Source: Microbispora sp. H13382
GTDB taxonomy: Bacteria; Actinomycetota; Actinomycetes; Streptosporangiales; Streptosporangiaceae
Direction of reading: 5' to 3'
Length of the DNA stretch: 64,000 nucleotides
NCBI RefSeq assembly: GCF_014161445.1
Contig: NZ_JABBXA010000002.1
Span: 728,351-792,350 of the forward strand
The notes under the pieces were generated by a model that saw only the letters and a list, made by a program, of their open reading frames with translations, was not told where the DNA came from and did no database searches. Positions within the stretch are counted from its first letter, which is position 1; every line of letters begins with the position of its first letter. The position numbers and the translations under genes are program-made. Shown here in pieces: positions 52,908 through 64,000 of this stretch.

Positions 52908-52941
52908 GGTCTCTCCCGATCTTCGCCGATCGGGAGAGACC
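52908..52941 (-). terminator. Intra-operon hairpin between grpE and dnaJ
   Basis: Perfect 14-bp stem (52908-52921 with 52928-52941) with a 6-nt TTCGCC-type loop, 9 nt after the grpE stop and 83 nt before dnaJ. No T-run follows on the minus strand; it may attenuate or protect/process the mRNA. Confidence 0.8.
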
Positions 52942-52950
52942 TCCGCGGTT

Positions 52951-56112
<3,162 letters not shown>

Positions 56113-56183
56113 GCCCCTTACACGGTTGTAAAGAGCCTCCGGTTCACCCGCCGTCATCGCCCCGGGCATCGCCCGAGGCGCCC

Positions 56184-56693
56184 TCACAACGCGTCCCGGC
56201 GGCGCGTCAGCACGCGGGTGACGCTCCCGTCGTCTTCGGCGATGTCCCGGACGTGCTCGAAGCCGATCCTGTCCAGCACGGCCAGCGAGGCGGTGTTCGG
56301 CGCCGCCACGGTGGCGTACACCTCGGCGAGCCCCAGGACGTCGAAGCCGTAGGCGACGATCGCCCCGGCCAGCTCTCTCCCCAGGCCCGATCCCCACGTG
56401 TCGGGGGCCAGCGCGTAGATGATCTCGTAGCCTTCCGCCACGTCCGTCGGCTTGATCTCGGCGTGCCCGGCGAAGCGGCCGTTCCGGCGAACGGCCCAGA
56501 CGTCGAACGACTCCTGGGCATAGACCTTTGTGAAGATCCGTCCGAACAGGGCGCGGTACTCCGCCTCGGCGGCGGGGCCGTCGCCCATCCACTGCGAAAC
56601 CCTCCGGTCCTGGAACAGGGTGACGAAGTCTTCCTCGTCTTCGGGGGTGTACGGCTCCAGCAGCAGGCGCTCGGTACGCAGAGTCGGGGTCAT
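56184..56693 (-). CDS. GNAT acetyltransferase, RimJ/RimL type
   Basis: The 169-residue protein has the RimJ/L start (RTERLLLEPYTPEDEEDFVTLFQD), the acetyl-CoA loop (TWGSGLGRELAGAI) and NTASLAVLDRIGFEHV. It transfers an acetyl group to an unknown amine, often a protein N-terminus or small molecule. It stands alone, divergent from the ABC exporter. Confidence 0.88.
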   Translation of the reverse strand: MTPTLRTERLLLEPYTPEDEEDFVTLFQDRRVSQWMGDGPAAEAEYRALFGRIFTKVYAQESFDVWAVRRNGRFAGHAEIKPTDVAEGYEIIYALAPDTWGSGLGRELAGAIVAYGFDVLGLAEVYATVAAPNTASLAVLDRIGFEHVRDIAEDDGSVTRVLTRRRDAL

Positions 56694-56777
56694 AGGCCGC
56701 GAAGTTACCCATGTGCTGCTCTTCCGGACAATTCACTTTCGCCAGTGGCAGGGAATGCGGTCCTCAACCGGCCGCCA

Positions 56778-56807
56778 TTGACGCGCCGTCCCCCCGGGGG
56801 CTAATTT
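56778..56807 (+). promoter_or_regulatory. Sigma-A-like promoter of the ABC exporter, leaderless
   Basis: TTGACG (56778-56783), 18-nt spacer, TAATTT (56802-56807), then 6 nt to the ATG at 56814. The transcript should begin at or next to the start codon. Confidence 0.75.
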
Positions 56808-56813
56808 CAACGC

Positions 56814-57542
56814 ATGATGAATTTATCGGATCCCGCGATCGCCGTACGGGATCTGCGGGTGTCCAGGGGCGGGGTGGAGGTCCTGCACGGCCTCACCTTC
56901 GAAGTGCCCCGGGGGCAGGTCACCGGCCTGCTCGGGCCGAGTGGCTGCGGCAAGACGACGCTCATGCGGGCGATCGTGGGCGTCCAGATCGTCGGCGGCG
57001 GCGAGGTACGCGTGCTCGGCGAGCCGGCCGGAAGCGCGGGCCTGCGGCGCAGGATCGGCTACTCCACCCAGAGCCCGGCCGTCTACCGGGACCTGACCGT
57101 GCTGGAGAACCTGCGCTACTTCGCGGCCGTGCTCGGCGCCCCGAAGGACGACCCCGAGCGGGTCCTGACGGAGGTCGGGCTCGCCGGCGCCGCCCACCAG
57201 CTCGGGTCCACGCTCTCGGGCGGCCAGCTGGGCCGGGCCGGGCTCGCCGTCGCGCTGCTCGGCCGTCCGCAACTGCTCGTGCTCGACGAGCCGACGGTCG
57301 GGCTCGACCCCGTGCTGAGGCAGGAGCTGTGGACGCTCTTCCACCGCCTGGCCGGGGGCGGCACCACGATCCTGGTCTCCAGCCATGTCATGGACGAGGC
57401 CGCGCGGTGCGAGCGGCTGATCGTGCTGCGCCAGGGGGAGATCCTCGCCGACGACACCCCCGGCGGACTGCGCGCGCACACGCGAACGACGGACCTGGAG
57501 GAGGCGTTCCTGCGCCTGATCGAGGAGAGGGCGGCGGCATGA
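56814..57542 (+). CDS. ABC exporter ATP-binding protein
   Basis: The 242-residue ATPase has Walker A GPSGCGKTT, signature LSGGQLGR, Walker B LLVLDEPTVGLD and the switch His in VSSHVMDEAARCERL, of the drug-export (DrrA/CcmA-like) type. It pairs with the permease that follows by an ATGA overlap. The substrate is unknown. Codon 4 is the rare TTA. The mRNA is probably leaderless; a second ATG follows directly at 56817. Confidence 0.93.
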   Translation: MMNLSDPAIAVRDLRVSRGGVEVLHGLTFEVPRGQVTGLLGPSGCGKTTLMRAIVGVQIVGGGEVRVLGEPAGSAGLRRRIGYSTQSPAVYRDLTVLENLRYFAAVLGAPKDDPERVLTEVGLAGAAHQLGSTLSGGQLGRAGLAVALLGRPQLLVLDEPTVGLDPVLRQELWTLFHRLAGGGTTILVSSHVMDEAARCERLIVLRQGEILADDTPGGLRAHTRTTDLEEAFLRLIEERAAA

Positions 57543-58273
57543 ACGTCGCGATCACCCTCGCCACGGCACGGCGGATCACGACCCAGCTCCGCCATGACAG
57601 GCGCACGGTCGCGCTGATGGTGCTCGTGCCGACGCTGGTGATGATCCTGCTCTACTACGTGATGGACGACGAGCGGGCGTTCGGCCGCTGGGCGCCGATC
57701 CTGCTGTGCGTCTTCCCCTTCCTGGTGATGTTCCTCATCACCTCGATAGCCACCCTGCGCGAGCGCACGTCGGGCACGCTGGAGCGGCTCATGGCGATGC
57801 CGCTCGGCCGGCTCGACCTCCTCCTCGGGTACGGCCTCGCGTTCGGGCTGGCGGCGTGCGCCCAGGTGGCGCTGGCGCTGGCCGTCTCCCTCACCTGGCT
57901 GGGCCTGGACCTGCCGGGCGCGCTGTGGCCGCTGGTGCTCGTCGCGCTGCTCAACGCCCTGCTCGGCACCGCGCTCGGCCTGCTGTGCAGCGCGTTCGCC
58001 CGTACGGAGTTCCAGGCCGTGCAGTTCATGCCGATCGTCATGCTCCCCCAGATCCTGCTCGGGGGGATCCTCGTGCCGCGCGGGCAGATGGCGACCGTGC
58101 TCGAATGGATCTCCAACGTGCTGCCCATGTCGTACGCGATCGAGGCGATGGCGCACGCGGTCGCGGACGCCGATCCGGGCGGCGAGTTCTGGCGCGACGT
58201 CCTGGTGGTGGCGGGGTCGGCCGTGCTCGCCCTCCTGCTCGGCGCCGCCACGCTGCGACGCCGGACCCCCTGA
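57539..58273 (+). CDS. ABC-2 type exporter permease
   Basis: The 244-residue protein has six membrane helices in the ABC-2 layout, with TLRERTSGTLERLMAMPLGRLDLLLG after helix 2 and the LLGGILVPRGQMATVLEWISNVLPMSYAIEAM signature before the last helix. It forms the membrane half of the exporter with the upstream ATPase (coupled by ATGA). Confidence 0.93.
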   Translation: MNVAITLATARRITTQLRHDRRTVALMVLVPTLVMILLYYVMDDERAFGRWAPILLCVFPFLVMFLITSIATLRERTSGTLERLMAMPLGRLDLLLGYGLAFGLAACAQVALALAVSLTWLGLDLPGALWPLVLVALLNALLGTALGLLCSAFARTEFQAVQFMPIVMLPQILLGGILVPRGQMATVLEWISNVLPMSYAIEAMAHAVADADPGGEFWRDVLVVAGSAVLALLLGAATLRRRTP

Positions 58274-58370
58274 GCGCGGGCCGGAGGTCGGCGGCCGGCG
58301 AGTTCGGCTCCGTCCCGCGAGGTCGGTAAGCTGCGTGGAGATCCCGGCGAAGCCCAGAAGAGGTGCAGGA

Positions 58371-59165
58371 ATGATCGCGATTCTCGGGACCGGAAAGATG
58401 GGCGAGGCCCTGCTCTCCGGGCTGGTACGCGCCGGTCTGCGACCCGAGGAGATCGTGGCGACGGCCCGCAGGCCCGAGCGGGCCGATGCGCTGCGCGAGC
58501 GGTACGGCGTGCGGGTCGCGGGCAACGCCGAGGCCGCCAAGCTGGCCGAGACGCTGATCCTCGCGGTCAAGCCGCAGGACATGGACGCGCTGCTGACCGA
58601 GATCGCCCCGCACGTGGCCGCCGACCGGCTGGTGATCTCGGTGGCCGCCGGCATCACGACCGCGTTCGTGGAGGAGAGGCTCGGCGACGGCGTCGCGGTC
58701 GTGCGGGTCATGTCCAACACGCCCGTCCTGGTGGACGAGGCCATGAGCGTCATCTCGGCCGGGGCCCACGCCTCCGAGGAGCACCTCAAGCGCACCGAGG
58801 CGCTGCTCAGCCCGGTGGGCAAGGTGCTGCGCATCCCCGAGAAGCAGCAGGACGCGGCCACCGCGCTGTCCGGCAGCGGCCCGGCGTACTTCTTCTACCT
58901 GGTCGAGGCCATGGTCGACGCCGGGATCCTGCTGGGCATGCCGCGCGCCGCCGCTCTCGACATGGTCACCCAGTCGATCGTCGGTGCCGCGATCATGCTG
59001 CGCGACTCCGGGGAGCACCCGGTGATCCTGCGCGAGGCCGTGACCTCGCCCGGAGGCACCACGATCGCCGCCATCGCCGAACTGGAGCGCCACAAGGTGC
59101 GGGCCGCGTTCCTCGACGCGATCGAGGCCGCCTGCGAGCGCAGCCGCCGTCTCGCCGCCGGCTGA
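58371..59165 (+). CDS. proC: Pyrroline-5-carboxylate reductase
   Basis: The 264-residue enzyme reduces pyrroline-5-carboxylate to proline with NAD(P)H. It has the N-terminal Rossmann motif ILGTGKMGEALLSGL, RVMSNTP and the family signature LSGSGPAYFFYLVEAM...REAVTSPGGTT. ATG 58371 is preferred over a GTG 36 nt upstream because it matches the family N-terminus and has AGAGGT 6 nt upstream. Confidence 0.96.
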   Translation: MIAILGTGKMGEALLSGLVRAGLRPEEIVATARRPERADALRERYGVRVAGNAEAAKLAETLILAVKPQDMDALLTEIAPHVAADRLVISVAAGITTAFVEERLGDGVAVVRVMSNTPVLVDEAMSVISAGAHASEEHLKRTEALLSPVGKVLRIPEKQQDAATALSGSGPAYFFYLVEAMVDAGILLGMPRAAALDMVTQSIVGAAIMLRDSGEHPVILREAVTSPGGTTIAAIAELERHKVRAAFLDAIEAACERSRRLAAG

Positions 59166-59220
59166 CATACCGGATTTCGCGCCGGACCGGCATCTCCGGG
59201 ACGGATGTTGACCATCGCTT

Positions 59221-59226
59221 TACGAT
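59221..59226 (+). promoter_or_regulatory. Candidate -10 element of the MacAB-like operon
   Basis: TACGAT, 6 nt before GTG 59233, no Shine-Dalgarno; a leaderless start is likely. Confidence 0.5.
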
Positions 59227-59232
59227 TGGCCG

Positions 59233-60626
59233 GTGATGTCCCGTGGCGGGATCATCCCGCTTCTCGCCGTCCTGCTCGCCGCCGGGTGCTCGTCGCCGGA
59301 ACCCCGGAGAACCCAGGTGGCGACGGTCACCAGGACCACCGTCAGCGAGGTCGTCGAGGCCCCGGCGACGGTGGGCGCGCGTGCGACGGCCACTCTGACC
59401 GCCCCCGCTCCGGGCACGGTCGCCCGCCTGTACGTCCAGGACGGCGACACGGTGAAGAAGGGCCAGATCCTCGCCAGGATCAGCTCTCCCCAGGCCAGGC
59501 AGCAGCTTTCCGCCGCCCGGAAGGCCGACCGGCAGGCCGCCCGTCCGGTCTCCTTCGGCGGCGCGGGCGGCGCTCCGGCGAGCGTACGGCTGCCGCGCCT
59601 GCGACTGCCGGCCTCGCTCGACGCCCACGTCTCCCAGTCCTTCGCCCGGGCGAGGAAGGCCGCCAGGTCGATCGGCGACCGCACGACCCGGGCCCGGCTG
59701 CTGGCCGCCATCGACGCCGCCGAGCAGCGTCAGCGAGCCCAGCGCCGGGCGCTGGGTGAGGTGCTCGACGGGCTCACCCGATCGATCGACCAGAGCCTGT
59801 CGCAGGTGAGCGGCCAGGTCAGCGCGGGGATGAGCGGGCTGAGCGCGTCGATGGCGTCGCTGCGGGCGGCGTCGAGGTCCCAGACCAGGGCGGCCGTGCG
59901 CGCGGCCGAGCAGACCGTGGACGCCCTGGTCGTCAGGGCCCCCTTCGGCGGGGTGGTCACGCTCGGTGGCGCGTCCTCCGCCGGGAGCGCGGCCGGCCTC
60001 GGCGCGCTGGTCTCGCAACTGCCGGCCGGGCTGGCGGGCCAGGCGGGAGCCGCGGCGGCCGCTCCCGCGGGCCGTTCCGGCGGGACGATCGCCACCGGCG
60101 TCCCGGTGGCCGCCGGAGACCCGATCGCCACGGTGACCGACGTGTCCGTGCTCACGTTGTCCGCCGACGTCGACGAGACCGACGTGCTGCTGGTCCGCGA
60201 GGGCACGCGGGCCGAGGCCGAGTTCGACGCGGTGACCGGCGCGACGTACACCGCCACCGTGACGGGCGTCGGGGTCACGCCCAAGGAGGGCGCGACGGGC
60301 GGCGTCAGCTATCCCGTACGGCTGCGCCTGGGCCGGGGCTCCTACGACGACGGCGGCGCGGCCCCCGCGCCCAAGCCGGGGATGAGCGCGGTCGTGCGGC
60401 TGGCCGTACGCCGGTCGGAGAACGCCACGGCCGTGCCCGCGTCGGCGATCGTGACGAGCGGCCGGGAGACGATCGTGTGGGCGGTGCGCGGCGGCAGGGC
60501 GGAACGGCGGGTCGTACGGCTGGGCGCGCAGGGCGACGCGGTCGTGGAGATCCTGAGCGGGGTGTCTCCGGGCGAGCAGGTGGTGGTCAGGGGCGCCGAC
60601 GCCGTACGCCCCGGCCAGTCCCTGTC

Positions 60627-60630
<4 letters not shown>
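59233..60630 (+). CDS. HlyD/MacA-like membrane-fusion lipoprotein
   Basis: The 465-residue protein has a lipoprotein signal peptide (lipobox LAAGC, Cys19), a biotinyl-lipoyl half-motif (APGTVARLYVQDGDTVKKGQILARI), a long helical hairpin (about 125-235), the second lipoyl half (VVRAPFGGVVT), then beta-barrel and membrane-proximal domains. In monoderm bacteria such adaptors work with MacB-type permeases without an outer-membrane channel. The stop overlaps the ATPase start (GTGA). Confidence 0.88.
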
Positions 60631-61357
<727 letters not shown>

Positions 61358-61361
<4 letters not shown>

Positions 61362-62542
61362 GAACCGCCGAGGCGCTGCGGATGGCGGTGGAGGCGCTGC
61401 GGGTCAACCGGCTGCGCAGCATGCTGACCATGCTCGGCGTGATCATCGGCGTGCTCTCGGTCGTGATCCTCGTCGCCGTCGGCACCGGGGCAAAGAACGC
61501 CGTCGAAAGCGAGATCGCGGGGCTGGGCAGCAACATCATCCTCGTGGTCCCCGGACAGGTGGGGCTGGGCGCGGCCCCCACCCAGAGCCGTCTCGACCTG
61601 GCGGACGTCGCGTACGTGCGGCGCGTGGTCGGCGACCCGTCCAAGGTGACAGTGGCGGTGAACTCCGGCGAGCCGGTCCGGGTGGGGCGCGTGGAGGTGT
61701 TCGCCACGCTCACCGGGACCGACGAGAACATGCCGCACGTGTTCGACCGCCCACTGCGCCGGGGCCGCTACCTCACCGAGACCGACGTGGACACGCGGCG
61801 GCGGGTGGCGATCCTCGGCGCGGAGGTCGCGGCCAAGCTGTTCGGCGACGTCGACCCGATCGGCCGCCAGGTCACGATCGCCGGGGTGCGGTTCCGGGTG
61901 ATCGGCGTCTACGAGACCGTCGGGTCGACGTTCGGGGTGGCGCGGGACCAGGAGGTGCACCTGCCGGTCACCACCGCCCAGCGGCTGATCGGACTGCCGA
62001 GGATCAACGGCATCGCCGTCGGCGCCTCCGGCCCGGACGAGATCGAACCGCTGCGGCAGCGGGTCGTGGCCGCCCTGGACGCCCGCTACCCGGGCGAGAA
62101 GTTCTCGGCCGTCACGCAGACGCAGCTTCTCGGCACGATCGGCACGGTCCTCGGCATGCTGACCGGCGTGCTGGCGGCCATCGCGGGGATCTCTCTGCTG
62201 GTCGGCGGCGTCGGCGTGTCCAACATCATGCTGGTCAGCGTCAGAGAGCGGACCAAGGAGATCGGCCTGCGCAAGGCGCTCGGCGCCCGCGGCCGCGACA
62301 TCCTCGGTCAGTTCCTGATCGAGGCCGTGCTGCTGACCACGATCGGCGGCGTGATCGGCATCCTGACCGGCGTCGGCGGAGCGCTGCTGATCCGGACGGT
62401 CTCGCCGGTGCCCGCGTCGATCACCTGGTGGTCGATCGCGCTCGCCTTCGGGGTCTCCGCGGCCGTGGGCGTCTTCTTCGGCGTGGCCCCCGCCCGGCGC
62501 GCGGCCAGGCTCGACCCCGTCGTCGCCCTCCGCGCCGACTGA
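61358..62542 (+). CDS. MacB/FtsX-type ABC permease
   Basis: The 394-residue protein has an N-terminal membrane helix (about 22-44), a MacB periplasmic core (about 50-250) and three C-terminal helices with the family motif GGVGVSNIMLVSVRERTKEIGLRKALGA and the ending PARRAARLDPVVALRAD. With the adaptor and ATPase it forms a MacAB-like mechanotransmission exporter for peptides, lipids or drugs; the substrate is unknown. Confidence 0.94.
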
Positions 62543-62633
62543 TGCCGGCTGATGCCGAATGATGCCGGCTGACACGGACTGGCGTCGTCACGGCCCGCGA
62601 CGCCCGTATCGACGTCCGCGACCAGCCGTGCGG

Positions 62634-62639
62634 TAGCGT
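62634..62639 (+). promoter_or_regulatory. Candidate -10 element of acuC
   Basis: TAGCGT, 6 nt before ATG 62646, with no Shine-Dalgarno; the same hexamer and spacing pattern as in front of the Fur-family gene. Confidence 0.5.
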
Positions 62640-62645
62640 CGCGGC

Positions 62646-63809
62646 ATGAGTCAGGCGGTGCGGGTGGTTTGGGACGACGCTCTGGTTTCCTATGATTTCG
62701 GGCCCGGCCATCCGCTCGCGCCCGTACGCGTCGAGCTCACCATGGCACTCGCCCGCGACCTGGGCGTGCTCGACGCCGCGGAGATGACCCGCTGCGTTCC
62801 CGCGACCGAGGACGAGATCGCGCTGGTGCACAACCGGGACTACATCGAGGCGGTCAAGAACGTCTCCAAGGACGGCCGCCCGGACCTGCGCTACGGGCTC
62901 GGCACCGAGGACAATCCCGCCTTCGTGGGCGTCCACGAGGCCTCCGCCCTGGTCACGGGGGCGACGCTGGCCGCCGCCAGGGCGGTGTGGACGGGTGAGG
63001 CCGAGCACGCGGTCAACGTCGCAGGCGGGCTGCACCACGCCATGCCCGGCGCCGCCAGCGGCTTCTGCGTCTACAACGACCCGGCCGTCGCCATCGCGTG
63101 GCTGCTGTCGCAGGGCGCGACCAGGATCGCGTACGTGGACGTGGACGTGCACCACGGCGACGGCGTGCAGACGGCGTTCTACGACGACCCGAGGGTGCTC
63201 ACGATCAGCCTGCACGAGAGCCCGCGCACGCTGTTCCCCGGCACCGGCTTCCCCCAGGAGACCGGCGCGGAGGGCACGGCGGTCAACGTCGCGCTGCCGG
63301 CCGGGTGCGGCGACGCCGGGTGGCTGCGCGCCTTCCACGCGGTGGTCCCGCCGCTGCTGCGGCATTTCCAGCCGCAGATCCTGGTCACCCAGCAGGGCTG
63401 CGACAGCCACGCCCTCGACCCGCTGGCCCACCTGATGCTCAGCCTCGACGGGCAGCGCACGGCGTACGCCGCGCTGCACCGGCTGGCCCACGAGACCGCC
63501 GGGGGCCGGTGGATCGCGGTGGGCGGCGGGGGATACGAGCTGGTCCAGGTCGTGCCGCGGGCGTGGACCCACCTGATCGCCGAGGCGGTGGGACGCCCCG
63601 TCGATCCGTCGACCGAGACCCCGGCGACCTGGCGGACCTTCGTGCGGGAGCGCACCGGGGAGATCCCGCCGCTGCGGATGACGGACGGACGGCATCCGCA
63701 ATGGCGTGACATTTCGGAGGGGTACGATCCAGCCGACGCCGTCGACCGGGCCGTCATCGCGACCAGGAAGGCGGTGTTCCCCTTCCACGGGCTGGACCCC
63801 ATGCCGTAG
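62646..63809 (+). CDS. acuC: AcuC-type class I histone-deacetylase-like protein
   Basis: The 387-residue zinc deacetylase has GGLHHAMP (catalytic His pair), the metal site VDVDVHHGDGVQ and the second Asp in QQGCDSHALDPLAH, with GGGGYEL near the C-terminus. In Bacillus AcuC deacetylates and reactivates acetyl-CoA synthetase; an acs gene lies at 4238-6214, so the same link is plausible but unproven here. Confidence 0.92.
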   Translation: MSQAVRVVWDDALVSYDFGPGHPLAPVRVELTMALARDLGVLDAAEMTRCVPATEDEIALVHNRDYIEAVKNVSKDGRPDLRYGLGTEDNPAFVGVHEASALVTGATLAAARAVWTGEAEHAVNVAGGLHHAMPGAASGFCVYNDPAVAIAWLLSQGATRIAYVDVDVHHGDGVQTAFYDDPRVLTISLHESPRTLFPGTGFPQETGAEGTAVNVALPAGCGDAGWLRAFHAVVPPLLRHFQPQILVTQQGCDSHALDPLAHLMLSLDGQRTAYAALHRLAHETAGGRWIAVGGGGYELVQVVPRAWTHLIAEAVGRPVDPSTETPATWRTFVRERTGEIPPLRMTDGRHPQWRDISEGYDPADAVDRAVIATRKAVFPFHGLDPMP

Positions 63810-63854
63810 CCGTGGCGCCGGAATCACGCCGAGTCGAGGAGCGCTGTACCTGTC

Positions 63855-64000
63855 GTGACCCTTCCACCCTCCCGAGCCGAACTGCGCGAACACCTCGTCA
63901 GGACCGCCATCGCCGGTGACGTGGCGACCAGCCGCGAGAACAACCTCGATCACTACCGGTCGCTCGCGCTGCGCGACCCGCACTACCTCTTCGGGCTCAG
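63855..64000 (+). CDS. Unidentified protein, 3' end outside window
   Basis: A GTG at 63855 with GAGGAG 12 nt upstream opens a frame that continues to the window end (48 codons): TLPPSRAELREHLVRTAIAG, then DVATSRENNLDHYRSLALRDPHYLFGL. The pattern looks like the N-terminus of a conserved actinobacterial protein found near acuC, but I cannot name the family. The gap between it and acuC is 45 nt. Confidence 0.7.
   Translation, partial: MTLPPSRAELREHLVRTAIAGDVATSRENNLDHYRSLALRDPHYLFGL

Overview
The window is a very GC-rich (about 70%), gene-dense stretch of an actinobacterial chromosome. GTG starts are frequent, genes are commonly joined by 4-nt ATGA/GTGA overlaps, and lineage markers (BldG, HspR with HAIR operators, XRE plus DUF397, DUF4244 pilin, MarP, a Ms1-type RNA locus) point to a mycelial actinomycete. 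Protein flavour suggests the Streptosporangiales (Nonomuraea/Streptosporangium/Microbispora-like), but the genus is an inference. I saw no tRNA, rRNA, CRISPR array, insertion sequence or prophage.

Region 1 (1-9 kb) follows the order known around M. tuberculosis Rv3672c-Rv3660c: CoA-pyrophosphatase-like NUDIX, MarP periplasmic protease, EphE-like hydrolase, small membrane protein, acetyl-CoA synthetase, then a degenerate Fic-like protein and a long, AT-richer intergenic segment ending in strong hairpins. That segment is where Mycobacterium has Ms1/MTS2823 and Streptomyces has scr3559. Region 2 (8.2-14.2 kb) is a Flp/Tad pilus operon: Ssd (TadZ-like), TadA ATPase, TadB, TadC, DUF4244 pilin, TadE-like and TadG-like proteins and a small unidentified gene. 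It is interrupted by a 135-bp cluster of six DnaA-box-like sites.

Region 3 (14.3-25.6 kb): a secreted/anchored fibronectin-III protein, an MrfA-like DUF1998 helicase, the bldG/anti-sigma pair, a K+-independent proton pyrophosphatase, a 33-residue membrane microprotein coupled to a SixA-type phosphatase, and a FUSC-type transporter. Region 4 (25.6-40 kb) is metabolic and regulatory: SerB, an OlsB/OlsA-like acyltransferase pair, an SDR-QueA-secreted protein operon, a GAF sensor kinase with NarL-type regulator, a MarR regulator divergent from an amidohydrolase with palindromic operators between them, an orphan ABC ATPase, a TSUP permease, a DUF2231-Rieske protein and an HD hydrolase. Region 5 (40-48.6 kb): XRE/DUF397 pair, Fur-family regulator with catalase, CapA-type lipoprotein, TetR regulator and low-complexity secreted proteins.

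Region 6 (48.7-55.6 kb) is one heat-shock operon, dnaK-grpE-dnaJ-hspR-clpB, with two HspR (HAIR) operators flanking a sigma-A-type promoter. Region 7 (55.6-64 kb): lipoprotein, GNAT, a two-gene ABC exporter, proC, a MacAB-like adaptor/ATPase/permease operon, an AcuC-type deacetylase and the start of one unidentified gene.

Several genes have a -10-like hexamer 6-9 nt before the start codon and no Shine-Dalgarno, consistent with leaderless transcripts. Five genes carry the rare TTA codon. The most interesting points are the putative Ms1/scr3559 RNA, the DnaA-box cluster, the coupled microprotein, the MarR operators and the intra-operon hairpin in the chaperone operon.
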